This document shows positions 6,507 through 8,043 of a DNA stretch of 8,043 nucleotides, in pieces. How positions within the stretch are numbered: position 1 is the first letter of the stretch; each line of letters opens with the position of its first letter. Under the pieces are notes generated by a model. The model was not told the DNA's origin. It saw only the letters and a list, made by a program, of their open reading frames with translations, and did not search any database. The DNA is from Caulobacter sp. B11 (GTDB lineage: Bacteria > Pseudomonadota > Alphaproteobacteria > Caulobacterales > Caulobacteraceae). The stretch is taken from assembly GCF_002737765.1 (NCBI RefSeq), contig NZ_PEGG01000085.1, forward strand, positions 1 through 8,043, read 5' to 3'. The position numbers and the translations under genes were made by a program.

Positions 6507-8043
6507 CTACGTCCCCTCCTTCATGAACGGCGCGACCCGAGAACAGTTCCCGCTCTTCCTTGCGCGGATCGTCGACCATCTTCGAATCCACGTCGATCAC
6601 CAGGGTTGGCCGCCTGGGCAGGGTGTAGGGCTCCCAAGCCGGGATCGCCGCGCAGTTGGGATCTCCCGTGCGGCGAAGGCGATGAAGGCCTCGCTCATCT
6701 GGTGGGGCGACGGCCCTGGCGTCGGCGCCCGTGCCGGGTCTTCGAACCCCGGCGCGGCCAGGGTGTCGAACACTAGCGGAATGTCGAAGGTGTGAAAGGC
6801 TCGCAGCTTGCCGCCATCGAGGGGCGAGCCGAAATCCAGCTGGTACATCCAGGCCGGCGCGCCGATCCGGGCCCGCTGCTCTGCCTGGATCAGATGGCCC
6901 GGCCATGAGCGACCGGCCGTTGTGGCGGCGAAGAACACCTCCGAAGGCGTGTAATTCGGATAGAGCTCGCGATAACGCTTGATGACCACCGCCGGCGCGA
7001 CGTCGAGCACCAGTTCGGGGCCGAGGCGCTTGGGCAGATCCTCCCAGGTGAGGGTGAAGTTCCTCGGATCGCCGCCCAGGAAGGCGCGGGTTTCGTCGTG
7101 GGTATTGCCGATGATCATCGGGATGTGGGCGCTCTCGCGCGGGGCGTCCGGATAGAACGGATGGCGCGGCAGCACGCCGCCGTCCATGACCGACCAGAAG
7201 AGGATCGCGCCCTTCAGCGCGATGGGATCGGGCGTCTTCAAGGCCTCGACCAGCCGGTCGGCCGGCAGGGTGCGCAACTGATCGACCTGATCGGGCGCCA
7301 GGCCCAGGGCCTTCATCAGAGCCCTGGCCCGCAGGGAGGCGTGATAGGGCCCCATGGCGGTGACATGCTGGCCGCTCAGGGTGGCGGCCTTGTGCATCAG
7401 CCCCGGGCCGAGGGCATGGCCATCAGGGTGACGACCTTGGCGCCGCCGCCCGACTGGCCGAAGGCCGTGACATTGCCGGGGTCGCCCCCGAAGGCGGCGA
7501 TGTTGTCGCGTACCCATTTCAGGGCCAGGATCAGGTCCAGATTGCCGACATTGCCGCTATCGGCGAGATCCGGCCCGCCCAGTTCGGCCAGATAGGCATA
7601 ACCGAACAGGTTCAGTCGGTGATTGACCGTCACCACCACCACGTCGCCGCGCTTGCACAGATTCACCCCCTCATAGAGCGGGTCCGAGCCCGAACCGTTG
7701 GCGTGGGCCCCGCCATGCACATAGACCATCACCGGCCGCGGCTTCCCGTCCGCCAGGCCGGGGGTCCAGACATTGAGGAACAGGCAGTCCTCGCTGGTCG
7801 GATCGGTCGCCTTGGTCTGCGGGCTGGCGGGACCATAGGCCAGGGCGTCGGCGACGCCGGTCCAGGGCGTCGGCGGGATCGGCGGCAGGAAGCGGCGCGG
7901 GCCGGTGTCGGCGCCATAGCGCACGCCCTTGAAGACCTTGATCCCTTCGATTTCGGCCCCGCGCACCTTGCCATATTGGGTGACGGCGATGGGCGCCTTG
8001 GCGGCGGCCCTGGCGGAGGACAGACCGGCCAGGCTCGCGGCGG
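6507..8043 (-). pseudogene. type B carboxylesterase with three frameshifts, N-terminus outside the window
   Basis: An alpha/beta-hydrolase of the carboxylesterase type B (PnbA/cholinesterase) family, which cleaves ester bonds. The frame enters from the right edge with an alanine-rich stretch ending [19 protein letters not shown], probably the end of a signal peptide, so a start at the GTG at 7966 is unlikely. Seen in order: [22 protein letters not shown] (family signature, about 7767-7799), the oxyanion-hole HGG (about 7710-7722), the nucleophile elbow GQSGGG with Ser at 7451-7453, the acid Glu in HDETR (7092-7094), and the catalytic His in RAFHTFDIPLVF (6792-6794). The elbow has Gln where GES is common. 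Breaks lie at 7400/7401 (TGA at 7397-7399 follows), at about 6671-6674, and at 6534-6540. Read across the breaks, it continues RTGDPNCAAIPAWEPYTLP, then RKEERELFS, and ends APFMKEGT with TAG at 6507-6509, the normal family ending. Ser and Glu/His are in different frames, so no single frame encodes a working triad. It would deacylate sugars or aromatic esters in the locus, which is inference. Confidence 0.85.

Noticed and set aside
7964..7966. GTG at 7966 as the esterase start
   Set aside because: The frame stays open to the window edge with a signal-peptide-like stretch and the typical [13 protein letters not shown] entry to the fold, so the true start lies beyond 8043.

Overview
The window is high-GC DNA with the gene content of a polymer-degrading alphaproteobacterium. 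The best fit is Caulobacteraceae (Caulobacter, Phenylobacterium, Brevundimonas type), or failing that a sphingomonad. This rests on GC-rich third codon positions, a TonB-dependent receptor of the Xanthomonas/Caulobacter expansion, Tat export of a likely carbohydrate-active enzyme, and type B carboxylesterase and GudP-like transporter sequences typical of these bacteria. Taxonomy is inferred from content only.

Layout. Positions 1-60 may hold the last 19 codons of a plus-strand gene whose stop interlocks with the stop of the next gene. Positions 57-2846 (minus) encode an intact 929-aa TonB-dependent outer-membrane receptor. Positions 2847-3234 are a divergent control region with two inverted repeats and no gene. 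From 3235 (plus) runs a transporter of the GudP/GarP hexarate group, broken by a frameshift right after its first membrane helix. It overlaps by ATGA a 621-aa Tat-exported protein of unknown function (4556-6421) that looks like an alpha-helical-barrel carbohydrate-active enzyme. A long stem-loop at 6439-6488 lies between convergent genes. From 6507 to the right edge (minus) is a type B carboxylesterase whose reading frame is broken three times and whose N-terminus lies outside the window.

How the genes would work together (inference). The receptor imports an oligomer across the outer membrane, the Tat enzyme cuts it in the periplasm, the esterase removes ester groups, and the transporter moves the released acidic sugar (uronate, aldarate or aldonate) into the cytoplasm. 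This is the usual logic of a glycan-utilisation locus, and the transporter points to an acidic sugar as the product.

The most striking feature is four apparent frameshifts in two of the genes, next to two long genes that are perfectly open. Either the locus is losing function or the assembly carries small indel errors; only read-level evidence can decide. I see no RNA gene, CRISPR array, insertion sequence or attachment site.
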